A stretch of 64,000 nucleotides of DNA from JBDTNL01 sp039933785 (GCA_039933785.1 JBDTNL010000011.1:1-64000); one strand, 5' to 3'; shown: positions 36,382 through 46,811, numbered from the stretch's first letter. Program-made: numbers and translations. Notes: generated by a model not told the origin, from the letters alone.

Positions 36382-37530
36382 ATGACGCAGACCCCGACGG
36401 ATATGACCCCCCAGGAGCTCGTTCAGGCAACCGAGGCAGGCGAGCCTTTCCAGATCCTGGACATACGGGCTCCGGAACACCTCGCGAGCGGCCGCGTCGA
36501 TGTGGTTCCCGCCGATCGGTTCTTCAACATGGCGGGGTCCCGACTGACCGCGATCGATGACCCCGCGGCGCTCGGGCTCGATCCGCAGCGGCCGCTCGCC
36601 GTGGTCTGCGCCCGCGGCGTCAGCAGCCGCCAACTGCTGGGCTGGCTCGCCGCGCGTGGTTTTCCAGCGCGCTCGCTGCTCGGCGGCATGGCGGGATGGA
36701 TGCTGGCGTTGATCGAACGACCGCTCGCGCCACCGGCGGGCTTCGACGTTCTGCTGCAGTTCGATCGCATCGGCAAGGGCTCGCTCGGCTACCTGCTGGG
36801 GAGCGGCGGCGAGGCCCTCCTCATCGACCCCTCGCGCAACGCCCGCCCGCTGCTCGACGCGGCGGCGGCGCGCAGTCTCCGTATCGTCGGCGTCGCCGAC
36901 ACCCACGTGCACGCCGACTACATCAGCGGCGGTCCCGGGCTGGCACGCCATCTAGGAGTGCCGTACTACCTACACCCGGCCGACAATGTGTATCCGTACG
37001 ACGACACTCCCGGCAGGCTGGCGATCGCTCCGTTGCAGGAGGGCATGGAGATTCCGGTCGGCAGGGCCACCCTCGGAGTCCGGCATACGCCGGGACACAC
37101 GGAAGGCAGCGTTTCGTTCCTCGCGGGCGCGGACGCCGCGTTCGACGGCGATTTCATCTTCATTCGCTCGGTGGGGCGCCCGGATCTCGCCGGCAAGGCC
37201 GAAGCCTGGACGGCATCGCTTTGGGCAAGCCTCGAACGTGCCAAGGGGGAATGGGGCAGCGCACGGATGGTCTACCCGGCGCACTATGCCAATGCCGGGG
37301 AGCGGCGAGCGGACCACGCGATCGGTGGCGCGCTCGGAACCTTGGCGGTGGACAACGAGCCGTTTGCTATCGACGACCGCGAGGCTTTCACGCGCTGGAT
37401 CCTGTCGCGCGCTGGCAATTTCCCTGAGGCCTACCGCACGATCAAGGCGGTGAACGTCGGCCTGATGCAGGCCGACGCTGACACTGCCGAGGAGCTCGAA
37501 GGTGGCAAGAACCAGTGCGCCGCCGGCTGA
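36382..37530 (+). CDS. Rhodanese-persulfide dioxygenase fusion (ETHE1-like)
   Basis: A 382-residue two-domain protein. Residues 9-115 are a rhodanese domain with active cysteine C76 in VVCARGVSSR. Residues about 121-360 are a metallo-beta-lactamase-fold persulfide dioxygenase: HVHAD (175-179, iron ligands), HTPGH (235-239), DGDFIF (255-260) and RPDLAGKAE. The known enzymes oxidise glutathione or CoA persulfide to sulfite. The domain order is rhodanese first, the reverse of CstB. It is the last gene of the sulfur operon and should feed sulfite to the oxidase upstream. Confidence 0.93.
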   Translation: MTQTPTDMTPQELVQATEAGEPFQILDIRAPEHLASGRVDVVPADRFFNMAGSRLTAIDDPAALGLDPQRPLAVVCARGVSSRQLLGWLAARGFPARSLLGGMAGWMLALIERPLAPPAGFDVLLQFDRIGKGSLGYLLGSGGEALLIDPSRNARPLLDAAAARSLRIVGVADTHVHADYISGGPGLARHLGVPYYLHPADNVYPYDDTPGRLAIAPLQEGMEIPVGRATLGVRHTPGHTEGSVSFLAGADAAFDGDFIFIRSVGRPDLAGKAEAWTASLWASLERAKGEWGSARMVYPAHYANAGERRADHAIGGALGTLAVDNEPFAIDDREAFTRWILSRAGNFPEAYRTIKAVNVGLMQADADTAEELEGGKNQCAAG

Positions 37531-37545
37531 GCCCGCCTGACGGCC

Positions 37546-37574
37546 TGTCGAAGAAATAGCTAAAGGTCTATACT
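37546..37574 (+). promoter_or_regulatory. Candidate promoter for the sugar dehydrogenase gene
   Basis: TGTCGA (37546-37551) and TATACT (37569-37574) are 17 bp apart in the 69 bp gap before the gene; the -10 is a good match, the -35 weak. It would give a short leader of about 20 bases. Confidence 0.4.
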
Positions 37575-37599
37575 TGGGCGTCCTTTCCGGAGCCCACCC

Positions 37600-39105
37600 A
37601 TGGCCAAATCTGCTATCGATCCCCGTGTACTCCTGGTCCCCGCTCTTGTGCTGCTAGCGACCGCCACGCTGGGTGGCGGCGCGACGGCTGCGACCGTTCC
37701 GGTTGGCTTCTCGGAGCAGATCCTGACCAGTGCTCTGAGCGCTCCCACCGCGATGGCGATCGCTCCCGATCCTGACAATCGCGTCTTCGTCACCCAGCAA
37801 GGCGGTGCACTGCGGGTGATCAAGAACGACGTGCTTCTCGCCACGGCCTTCACCACCCTCACCGTCGATTCAAACGGCGAGCGCGGCTTGCTCGGCGTGG
37901 CGCTCGATCCGAATTTCGCGACCAACCACTTCCTCTACCTCTACTACACCGTGCCGGCGACGAGCATGCCGACGGTCGCGGCACACAACCGTGTGAGCCG
38001 TTTCACCGCCAACGGAGACGTCGTTCTGGCCGCCAGCGAGGTGGTGTTGCTCAATCTCAACGATCTTTCGGGGGCGACGAACCACAATGGCGGCGCCTTG
38101 CACTTCGGCAACGACGGCAAGCTCTACATCGCGGTCGGCGAGAACGCCAACGGCAACAACGCGCAGGACCAGAGGAATCTCCTGGGGAAGATTCTCCGGA
38201 TCAATTCGGATGGCACCATTCCGGCCAACCCGGCGACCGCGTCTCTTCCAGGCTTCACCACGGGCACGGTCCGCCCGGAAATCTGGGCCATGGGTCTGCG
38301 CAATCCCTATACATTCTCCTTTCGCCGTACCGGCACTCGGATGTTCATCAACGACGTCGGACAGAGTGCTTGGGAGGAGATCAACGACGGCCTTGGCGGC
38401 TCGAACTACGGTTGGAACGCCACCGAGGGAGCGACAACCATGGCCGGTGTCGTGGCGCCGCTCTTTTCCTATTTCCACGACGGCAGCATCTGTGCGATTA
38501 CCGGCGGAGCCTTCTATGACCCGCCCACCGTGCAGTTTTCATCGACCTACGTCGGCAAGTACTTCTTCTCGGACTTCTGCGGCGGCTGGATCCACATCTT
38601 CGATCCGGCCGCGCCCGCGACCGTCCAGAGCTTCGTTACCGGAATCAGCGGTCCGGTCGATCTCCAGGTTGATTCGGCCGGACTCCTTTACTACCTGGGG
38701 CATAACAACGGAACGCTAGGCCGCATCGCCGCCCGACCCGCGGCAAGCTTCAACACGGTAGCCCCCTGCCGGCAGATCGATACCCGCACGACGACGGCCA
38801 TCGCGGCGAATACCACGAGTACGTTCACGCTCTCCGGTGGCGTTTGTGGGATTCCGGCCGCGGCGCTGTCGGCGGCGATCAACGTCACCGTCGTCAGCCC
38901 CACCCAGACCGGCAATCTCGTCCTCTACGCCGGCAACCAGGCGCAGGCTCCGACGAGCACGGTGATCAACTTCTCGGCCGGTAAGACGCGGGCCAACAAC
39001 GCCACGCTCGCCCTGGCGACCAACGGCGACGGCAGCATCAAAGTGCAGAACAACTCCGCGGCTGCGGTTCAGATCGTGATCGATGCTGCGGGCTACTACA
39101 ACTAG
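37600..39105 (+). CDS. Secreted PQQ-type sugar dehydrogenase with C-terminal PCRxxDTR domain
   Basis: A 501-residue protein. A signal peptide (about 1-31, ending in ATAA-T) is followed by a beta-propeller of the soluble glucose/sorbosone dehydrogenase family (about 32-375): RVFVTQQGGALRVI, NGERGLLGVALDPNF, and the conserved HNGGALHFGNDGKLYIAVGE with the catalytic His (H162). Residues 385-501 form a separate domain starting VAPCRQIDTRTTT and ending VIDAAGYYN, the same kind found at the N-terminus of the giant protein. The family uses PQQ to oxidise sugars or alcohols outside the membrane; the substrate is unknown. It overlaps the convergent exporter gene by 4 bp. Confidence 0.92.
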   Translation: MAKSAIDPRVLLVPALVLLATATLGGGATAATVPVGFSEQILTSALSAPTAMAIAPDPDNRVFVTQQGGALRVIKNDVLLATAFTTLTVDSNGERGLLGVALDPNFATNHFLYLYYTVPATSMPTVAAHNRVSRFTANGDVVLAASEVVLLNLNDLSGATNHNGGALHFGNDGKLYIAVGENANGNNAQDQRNLLGKILRINSDGTIPANPATASLPGFTTGTVRPEIWAMGLRNPYTFSFRRTGTRMFINDVGQSAWEEINDGLGGSNYGWNATEGATTMAGVVAPLFSYFHDGSICAITGGAFYDPPTVQFSSTYVGKYFFSDFCGGWIHIFDPAAPATVQSFVTGISGPVDLQVDSAGLLYYLGHNNGTLGRIAARPAASFNTVAPCRQIDTRTTTAIAANTTSTFTLSGGVCGIPAAALSAAINVTVVSPTQTGNLVLYAGNQAQAPTSTVINFSAGKTRANNATLALATNGDGSIKVQNNSAAAVQIVIDAAGYYN

Positions 39106-39968
39106 ATCGCCCGTCGCTTTCCCAAGACGGCGAGCGCCACGCCGCCGAGGATCGCCGCGCCGGATCCGACGAGGCGAGGGGAGAGCGTCTCGTGCAGCAG
39201 GAGCACGGCGCCGATGGCCGCGAGCACCGGGACGCACAGCTGAAGCAACGCCGCCCGCGTCGCCGCGAGATGCGGCAGCGCCGAGTACCAGAGGCTGTAC
39301 CCAACGCCGGAAGTGATCGCCCCCGAAATCACCGCCAGCAGAACTCCGGTCAACGAGCCGTGCGCCTGCGCCAGCGTGAACGCCGTCACCACCAAGGCCA
39401 TCGGCGTCGCCCGCACGAAGTTCCCCGCCGTGTCGAAGAGCGCAAAGCGACTGCCTCGGCCGATCAGCGAGTAGACGCCCCAGGCGATCCCAGCGACGGC
39501 CATCAGGCCAGCCCCGAGCGGATCGACGGTGCTACGGCCACCGAGGCCGAGCCCGAGAAGTCCACCCAACGCGATGGCCAGACCAACCCACTCGGCAATA
39601 CCGGGACGCTCGCCGCGCGCGATGCCGAAACCGATCATCGTCACCTGCACCGCTCCGAAGGCGACCAGCGCACCGAGGCCAGCGCCGATGCGGAGATAGG
39701 CCAACGAGAACGCGATCGCATAGACAAAGAGGGCCACGGCACCGGTCCAGCTACCGCTGCGCTCGGGCCGCGGGCCCCCGCGGCGCGCCGTCAGGTAGGC
39801 CAGCACGAACAAGGCCAGCGCGCCGGCGACGATGCGAAGGGTGGTAAACGACAGCGCGTCGATCGCGTGCCGGCCGAGCGCGAGCCGACAGAGGATCGAG
39901 TTCGAGGCGAACGAAATCAACGCGAGGGCAGTGGCGCCGACTGTACGCCGTGTCATGGATCGGGTCAT
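39102..39968 (-). CDS. EamA-family (DMT) transporter
   Basis: A 288-residue inner-membrane protein with about ten hydrophobic helices arranged as two EamA repeats of five (for example LRIVAGALALFVLAYLTA, GAGLGALVAFGAVQVTMIGFGIA, then LLAVISGAITSGVGYSLWYSALPHLAATRAALLQLCVP in the second half). Family members export metabolites or amino acids; the substrate cannot be inferred. Start at 39968 or the second Met at 39953. Confidence 0.9.
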   Translation of the reverse strand: MTRSMTRRTVGATALALISFASNSILCRLALGRHAIDALSFTTLRIVAGALALFVLAYLTARRGGPRPERSGSWTGAVALFVYAIAFSLAYLRIGAGLGALVAFGAVQVTMIGFGIARGERPGIAEWVGLAIALGGLLGLGLGGRSTVDPLGAGLMAVAGIAWGVYSLIGRGSRFALFDTAGNFVRATPMALVVTAFTLAQAHGSLTGVLLAVISGAITSGVGYSLWYSALPHLAATRAALLQLCVPVLAAIGAVLLLHETLSPRLVGSGAAILGGVALAVLGKRRAI

Positions 39969-40000
39969 GGTCGCGGGAGACTACCGTGCACTGAGGGTGC

Positions 40001-40278
40001 TCAGACAACCGCCTGTCCCATGAACTGTTTCGACGCCCCCCGGCGGAGATCGCCATCCATCTCGCAGAGACCGAGCTGGTGCACTACCTCCGCCTGAGGC
40101 AGGCGCTATCAGAAGCACATCACGTGATCCAACCTTTGACCAGAACGAGCGCGAGGTGACTCACCCCGAGCGCGGAGCGATGCCGATTCGAATACTGGTC
40201 GAGACCTTCGCCGGACACGACCTGTCGCACTTGGCCCAGCTCGAGCGCACCTGGCCTAGCGGCGAAAGCGGTCGATAG
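40001..40278 (+). pseudogene. Frameshifted remnant of a DinB/YfiT-like protein
   Basis: The 287 bp gap after the exporter gene holds a broken protein. One frame (40001-40159) reads SDNRLSHELFRRPPAEIA, then HLAETELVHYLRLRQALSE and VIQP before a stop. The next frame, from about 40135 to the TAG at 40278, continues as FDQNEREVTHPERGAMPIR and ILVETFAGHDLSHLAQLER. Together they read as a DinB_2 domain with its metal histidines, joined by a single lost base near 40133-40135. No start codon or N-terminal third is present, so this is decay, not a sequencing slip alone. Its end overlaps the NrsF-like gene. Confidence 0.75.
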
Positions 40279-40915
40279 CCACCGACACTGCGGCGCCCAG
40301 GACTACCAGCGCCACGATCTCGCCACCGTGAGCAAGCAGGATGTGCTCCGACTGATCGACCCGACAGAACAAGCGCACGCCGGCGTCGGTGAGAACCCCC
40401 GCACCAAGACCACAGAGCGCACCAGCCACCGCCGGGCGGCTAGGGCACATCCGCCAGACGAGCCAGCCAACGATCGCGAGCGCCGGCACGCCGATCGCCG
40501 CCGCCATGTCGAAACATTCCCAGATCCAACGCAACCGGTCGCCAGGTGGCACCTCCACGGGCAAGGCGATCGCGGTCGCCAGAGTCGTGCCCACGACGAT
40601 AGACAAGCCGCCTGCGAACACGGCGACCAGCGCCCGTGACGACAATGTTCGTCCGGGGACGGCCTCTCGCAGCGCCGCGCCGACGATCATCAGGCCGACG
40701 AGCGCCTGGAGTCCCGACAATCCCCAGGAGATCCAGCCCGGGAGAGCCTGCAGGTTTTCACGCCATCCCCAATAGAGCGGCGAGGCCGCAACCAGGAACA
40801 AGCCGATCGGCGCGAAGCGCAAGACGCGCCGCCAGGGCGCGGGAAAGGGCTGCACCGGCTCGAGATCTCGCGCGATCGCATCGCGCAGGGCGGGCGATAC
40901 CCGGGGCTCAGTCAT
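40256..40915 (-). CDS. NrsF-type (DUF1109) anti-sigma factor, membrane protein
   Basis: A 219-residue protein with a short cytoplasmic N-terminus (MTEPRVSPALRDAIARDLEPVQPFP) and six predicted transmembrane helices, the layout of the NrsF/DUF1109 family that holds an ECF sigma factor at the membrane. It overlaps the upstream sigma gene by 8 bp, which supports a sigma/anti-sigma pair. No periplasmic sensor domain is obvious. The inducing signal is unknown; in Caulobacter the related pair responds to chromate, cadmium and similar stress. Confidence 0.85.
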   Translation of the reverse strand: MTEPRVSPALRDAIARDLEPVQPFPAPWRRVLRFAPIGLFLVAASPLYWGWRENLQALPGWISWGLSGLQALVGLMIVGAALREAVPGRTLSSRALVAVFAGGLSIVVGTTLATAIALPVEVPPGDRLRWIWECFDMAAAIGVPALAIVGWLVWRMCPSRPAVAGALCGLGAGVLTDAGVRLFCRVDQSEHILLAHGGEIVALVVLGAAVSVAIDRFRR

Positions 40916-41468
40916 CCCGCGATTTCCTTTCTCCCTCGAGAAACGCGCGCAGCGCTGTCGTCGTACGGCTGGAACGCAGTCTTGCCGCGCCCACACCGAT
41001 GCCCATTCGGGCAGCGATTTCACTGAAGCTCCAACCGTGCACGTGGTGCAACAACCACGCCGTACGTCGCGCGGGCGGGACGGCCCGCAACGCCTCGGCC
41101 AGATCCTGGCGATCGATTGGCGAGGCGCTCGACACCGGCTCCATCGCCGGCAAGTCTTCCTCGAAGGCCACCGTAGGGCGCCGGGCAGCGTGCCGGCGAT
41201 ATCGACGCTCGACGTTGCGGGCAATCCCGAAGACCCAGGGACGGACTGGCAAGGGCGGCAGATAGGAACGACGGGCGCGATGCAATTCGAGGAACGTTTC
41301 CTGGGCGAGATCCTTCGCCGCGGTCGCATCGCGCAGCGCGACGGTGAAGAATCGTTCGATGTCGCCGGCGACCAGGGCGTGCAAGCGCTCGAAGGCCGCG
41401 AGCTCTCCGCCCTGGTACGCGATCATGCAAGCGATCAGCTCGGAGTCGCCAGGAGTCGCATCCGCCAC
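40908..41468 (-). CDS. ECF RNA polymerase sigma factor
   Basis: A 186-residue sigma70-family protein with only regions 2 and 4. Region 2 has GDIERFFTVALRDATAAKDLAQETFLELHRAR and region 4 has GWSFSEIAARMGIGVGAARLRSSR. The 8 bp overlap with the NrsF-like gene marks it as an ECF sigma controlled by that protein. It probably directs its own operon and stress genes. It is divergent from the DUF5916 gene, 162 bp away; an autoregulated promoter may lie there but I could not define it. Confidence 0.93.
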   Translation of the reverse strand: MADATPGDSELIACMIAYQGGELAAFERLHALVAGDIERFFTVALRDATAAKDLAQETFLELHRARRSYLPPLPVRPWVFGIARNVERRYRRHAARRPTVAFEEDLPAMEPVSSASPIDRQDLAEALRAVPPARRTAWLLHHVHGWSFSEIAARMGIGVGAARLRSSRTTTALRAFLEGERKSRDD

Positions 41469-41630
41469 GCCGGCACGTTACCGCCCTTTCATCATCTTTC
41501 TTTGCCCGCTGTGTGACCTTTCGTCCCCGCCGGCGAAGAGTAGAACAGGGGCAGTGTCGTTTCCGCCTGCGGTACTGGTCACTGAGCACACGAGGCGCCA
41601 GAGGTAGACACCTTTGGGCCGCGCGAGCGA

Positions 41631-44306
41631 ATGGTGAGCGTGCATCCAACTCCGTTCACTCGCCGCACCACCGTGTTGTTCGGCATTTTCTGCACGAGCC
41701 TGCTGAGCGGCGTGGCTCTTGGCCAGAGCGCGCCCCAGGCGGCGGAGATCCTCGGCCGTCGGACGCTCAAAGCCGCTCGCATCGAGGGACCTCCACCGCG
41801 CATCGATGGACGCCTGGACGAGGCCGTCTGGGCGAGCGCTCCCATCGCGACCGACTTCGTCGAGAACCGGCCGAAACCGGGGACACTCGCTTCCTTGGTG
41901 TCGCGGGCTCGCGTGCTGGTGGACGATGAGGCGATCTACATCGGCCTCGAGTACGACGATCCGACGCCGTCAACCATTGCGGCCCCGCTGGCGCGTCGCG
42001 ACGACGAAACGATCTCCGATTGGGCGTTCGTCGAGATCGACAGCCGCCACGATCACCGCAGCGCCTTCTCATTCGGAGTGAATCCGCGCGGTGTACAAGT
42101 GGACGGTGCCTGGTTCGCCGACACCAACTACGACAGCGCATGGAACGCCGTCTGGGAAGCGGCCGCCACGACCGGTGAGCACGGCTGGACCATCGAGTAC
42201 CGCATCCCGTTCTCACAGCTCGCCTTCGCGTTGCCGAGCGGCACGACCGAGCTCGCGTGGGGCATCAACTTCTACCGTTACAGCCCTGGACATTCGGAAT
42301 CGTCCAATTGGTCGCCTCGCTACGCTGCCTTGGGTGGTGTGGTTTCAAACTTCAACGAGGTCTCGATCCCGGCACCCTCGCACGTACGGAGAATGGAGGC
42401 GATACCGTTCCTGGTCGGCAGGACCGGCGATGTCTCGCCCAGCGATCAGGCCGTAAGTGCCGGCGCCGACCTGCGCGCCGGCCTCGGGCCGAGGTTCAGG
42501 CTCACCGCGACGCTGCTGCCGGATTTCGGCCAAGTCGAGGCCGATCCGTCGCAAGTCAACCTGAGCGCCTTCGAGCTCTTCCAGACCGAGCAGCGCCCGT
42601 TTTTTCTCGAGGGGTTAGACGTCTTTCGCTTCGACACCAATCTCGCATACAGCGCTCGCGACGCCTCGTTTTCTGACGAGTCGCCGTTTTACTCCCGGCG
42701 CGTGGGTAGCGCGCCGCGCGGGAGCATTCCGGATGGCTTCGAATTGATCTCGCGTCCGACCGCCACCTCTCTGCTCGGCGCTGCCAAGCTGGTCGGTGAA
42801 ACCGACGGCGGATGGACGCTGGGCGGATTCGCCGCGGCGAGCGACAGCGAGGTGGCGCAAGTGCGCGATGAGTCCGGCCGCCAGAGCCGTTTGTCGATCG
42901 GGCCGCGCTCGCTGTTCGGCGTGGCCCGCGCCCTACGCTCGTTCGCCAAGGGCGACGGTTCCTTCGGCATCTTCGCTGCCGGCAACGATCGCCTGGCGAT
43001 GCCGGAGGCACTCTCGCAGGAACTGGTGCGCTCGGCCGCGAGCCTGGGCGTCGATTTCCGCCGCCGGTTCTCGCAGCGCAACTACGAGCTGCGGGCCTGG
43101 GTTTTGGCGACGGAGCTCGCCGGGACGACTGAGGCGATCCGCGCGGTCGCCGAGTCTCCTCGGCATCTCTTTCAACGGCCGGACGGCGAGCGCTTTCGCA
43201 CCGAGGGCTATGGCAGCAGCCTGAACGGGCTGTCGGCCGAAGGCACTGTGGCGCGCGTGAACGGTGCTCTGCGCTGGAGTCTGACCGCGCGCGGAGTCTC
43301 GCCAGGTTTCGACATCGGGGAAACGGGGTATCAGCAATCCTCCGACTGGCTTTTGCTGGCGGGGACCTGGCGGCTCGAGCGCTACCCGGCTGGAAGTCGA
43401 GTCCGCACGTGGGCGGTGGGTTCGGACTCGACCGGCGCGGGGTGGACCTCGAGCGGCGATCTGCGGAGCGCCGTCGTGAGTGCCTACGGCTCGCTCGAGA
43501 CCCAGTCCACCGAGACCGCGAAGATCACCCTGACCCATGCAATGCCGGCGTTGGCGATCGGTTGGCTCCGCGGTGGTCCCGCGCTGCTGCTGCCGGCGCG
43601 CGACAGCGTCGGGATCTCGCTGGCCAGCAACCAGAGCCATCCGAGTTACGCGACGCTCGACACCAGCGTTGAAACCGAGCCCGCAAGCGGCTCCTGGGCG
43701 GCGTCGATCTCACCGCTCTGGAACGTGCGCAGCAGCGACCAGCTCCAGTGGTCGGTGGGCCCGGCCTTCCGCGTCGACACGGTGGGCTGGCAGCCGATCG
43801 GTCGCATTCCGCTCGGCAGCACACGTCGCGACCTGGTGGCGCGGGTGGCGCAGCGCACCGTTTCGCTGACCCTCCGCGCGGACTGGATCTTTTCGCCGCG
43901 GCTTTCGCTGCAGTTCTATGCCCAACCGTTCGCCACCGTCGGCCGGTACGACCGCTACCAGATCCTCCGCGATGCGCGGGCAGCGCAAGCCTCGGATCGG
44001 TTCGCTCCGCTCTGTCCGTCTTGCGTCGTCTCCGCGTCGGGAAGTTTGGCCCTCGACCTCGATGGGGACGGCATTCAGGAGTCGACGATCGCCGCACCCG
44101 ACGCCGCGGAGCGCTCCCTCAACGCGAGCCTCGTCGTGCGCTGGGAGGTGCGTCCGGGCTCGTTCCTGACGCTGATTTGGAACCATCAGCGCGCTGGTGC
44201 GAACGGCGATGTGTCACGTTCTCCGGCCGGCGCTCTCGGCTCCCTGGGCGGCGATGCGGGCACCAACGTGGTGCTGGCCAAGCTCAGCTGGCGACTCGGC
44301 TCGTGA
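41631..44306 (+). CDS. DUF5916 outer-membrane-type protein with CBM9-like N-terminal domain
   Basis: An 891-residue protein started at ATG 41631. A signal peptide (LFGIFCTSLLSGVALGQ) precedes a CBM9-like sandwich domain (about 50-245; PRIDGRLDEAVWASAP, YIGLEYDDP, FSFGVNPRGVQVDG). The larger C-terminal part, DUF5916, starts with FLVGRTGDV and contains DFGQVEADPSQVNLSAFELFQTEQRPFFLEG; its alternating strands fit an outer-membrane beta-barrel. The family is common in Bacteroidota and Acidobacteriota and has no proven function. It lies upstream of the glutaminase pseudogene. Confidence 0.88.
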   Translation: MVSVHPTPFTRRTTVLFGIFCTSLLSGVALGQSAPQAAEILGRRTLKAARIEGPPPRIDGRLDEAVWASAPIATDFVENRPKPGTLASLVSRARVLVDDEAIYIGLEYDDPTPSTIAAPLARRDDETISDWAFVEIDSRHDHRSAFSFGVNPRGVQVDGAWFADTNYDSAWNAVWEAAATTGEHGWTIEYRIPFSQLAFALPSGTTELAWGINFYRYSPGHSESSNWSPRYAALGGVVSNFNEVSIPAPSHVRRMEAIPFLVGRTGDVSPSDQAVSAGADLRAGLGPRFRLTATLLPDFGQVEADPSQVNLSAFELFQTEQRPFFLEGLDVFRFDTNLAYSARDASFSDESPFYSRRVGSAPRGSIPDGFELISRPTATSLLGAAKLVGETDGGWTLGGFAAASDSEVAQVRDESGRQSRLSIGPRSLFGVARALRSFAKGDGSFGIFAAGNDRLAMPEALSQELVRSAASLGVDFRRRFSQRNYELRAWVLATELAGTTEAIRAVAESPRHLFQRPDGERFRTEGYGSSLNGLSAEGTVARVNGALRWSLTARGVSPGFDIGETGYQQSSDWLLLAGTWRLERYPAGSRVRTWAVGSDSTGAGWTSSGDLRSAVVSAYGSLETQSTETAKITLTHAMPALAIGWLRGGPALLLPARDSVGISLASNQSHPSYATLDTSVETEPASGSWAASISPLWNVRSSDQLQWSVGPAFRVDTVGWQPIGRIPLGSTRRDLVARVAQRTVSLTLRADWIFSPRLSLQFYAQPFATVGRYDRYQILRDARAAQASDRFAPLCPSCVVSASGSLALDLDGDGIQESTIAAPDAAERSLNASLVVRWEVRPGSFLTLIWNHQRAGANGDVSRSPAGALGSLGGDAGTNVVLAKLSWRLGS

Positions 44307-44355
44307 ACGGCCACGCACTCGTCGATCTGGAACTAGACGCGTCGGCGACGGCAAC

Positions 44356-44958
44356 TCAGAAGATCGACCAGCCGGTGAGGGTAGTGAAGCAATCGAGCGC
44401 CGCGACACCGGCTACCGAGTTGCCCTTGGCGTCGCCGCAGCTCGCCATGAAGTGGGCGAGCGCGGCATTCCGGTGGCCATGCTCGGCCTCGCTCGCCGGG
44501 ACCGCCGGGTCGAAGTCGATCGTGGAATTCTCGGCCTCGGCACGCAAGAAGTCCCGCACCGCGGCACGCGAGTCTCCGCGCAGCGAAAGCAGGCGATCGG
44601 TGAGCACCAGCGCGCCGGCGTTGAGGAAGGGATTGCGCGGGATTCCTCATTCGAGTTCGAGCTGGATCAGCGAGTTGAAGGCATTGCCCGAAGGTTCGCG
44701 GCCAACCCGTTGCCACAGTCGATCCCCGTCGCCGGCGAGAACCAGCGCCAAGCCGAACACTTTGGAGATGCTCTGCACGGAGAACGGTTCGTCGCAATCA
44801 CCGACCCCGAAAGTCTCGCCCTCGACGGTCGCGAAGCCGAGCTTGTGCGCCTCGACCGCGGCGAGCATCGGAATGTAGTCGGCGACGCGGCCCGCGCCGC
44901 GGAGCGGTTCGACCTCGGCCAGTACTCGCCGCAGAAGATCGGAGTAGTCGACGCCCAT
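44356..44958 (-). pseudogene. Glutaminase (GlsA-type) pseudogene: in-frame TGA plus internal deletion
   Basis: A single minus-strand frame reads as a glutaminase but is broken twice. The N-terminal half (YSDLLRRVLAEVEPLRGAGRVADYIPML; catalytic Ser-Lys in FSVQSISKVFGLAL; FNSLIQLELE) meets a TGA at 44649-44647. Exactly in phase after it follow GIPRNPFLNAGAL and then EHGHRNAALAHFMAS. That segment is joined directly to the family's final strand, CGDAKGNSVAGVAALDCFTTLTGWSIF. The conceptual product is about 200 residues against about 305, so some 100 residues with conserved active-site tyrosines are gone. Known role of intact enzyme: glutamine to glutamate plus ammonia. Confidence 0.85.
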
Positions 44959-44990
44959 GGAGGGCCAACAGCCTAGCGCGCGCCTCGGCA

Positions 44991-45024
44991 AACAAAAAGG
45001 GGATCACCCTAGTCAGGTGACCCC
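44991..45024 (-). terminator. Rho-independent terminator of rpoD
   Basis: On the minus strand GGGGTCACC, a 7-base loop and GGTGATCCCC (one bulged base) are followed by TTTTTGTT. It lies 32 bp past the rpoD stop codon and closes the macromolecular-synthesis operon. Confidence 0.88.
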
Positions 45025-45056
45025 CTCCACTGCGACGACCGGATTGCTGTAGTCGC

Positions 45057-46766
<1,710 letters not shown>

Positions 46767-46811
46767 GGACGAGGCCTGCCTTTCGAAAATGCGGGCATGA
46801 AACCCGGCGCC

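Noticed and set aside
44647..44649. TGA in the glutaminase as a selenocysteine codon
   Set aside because: The residue replaced is a variable, non-catalytic one and a large internal deletion shows the gene is decaying; no reason to expect Sec here.
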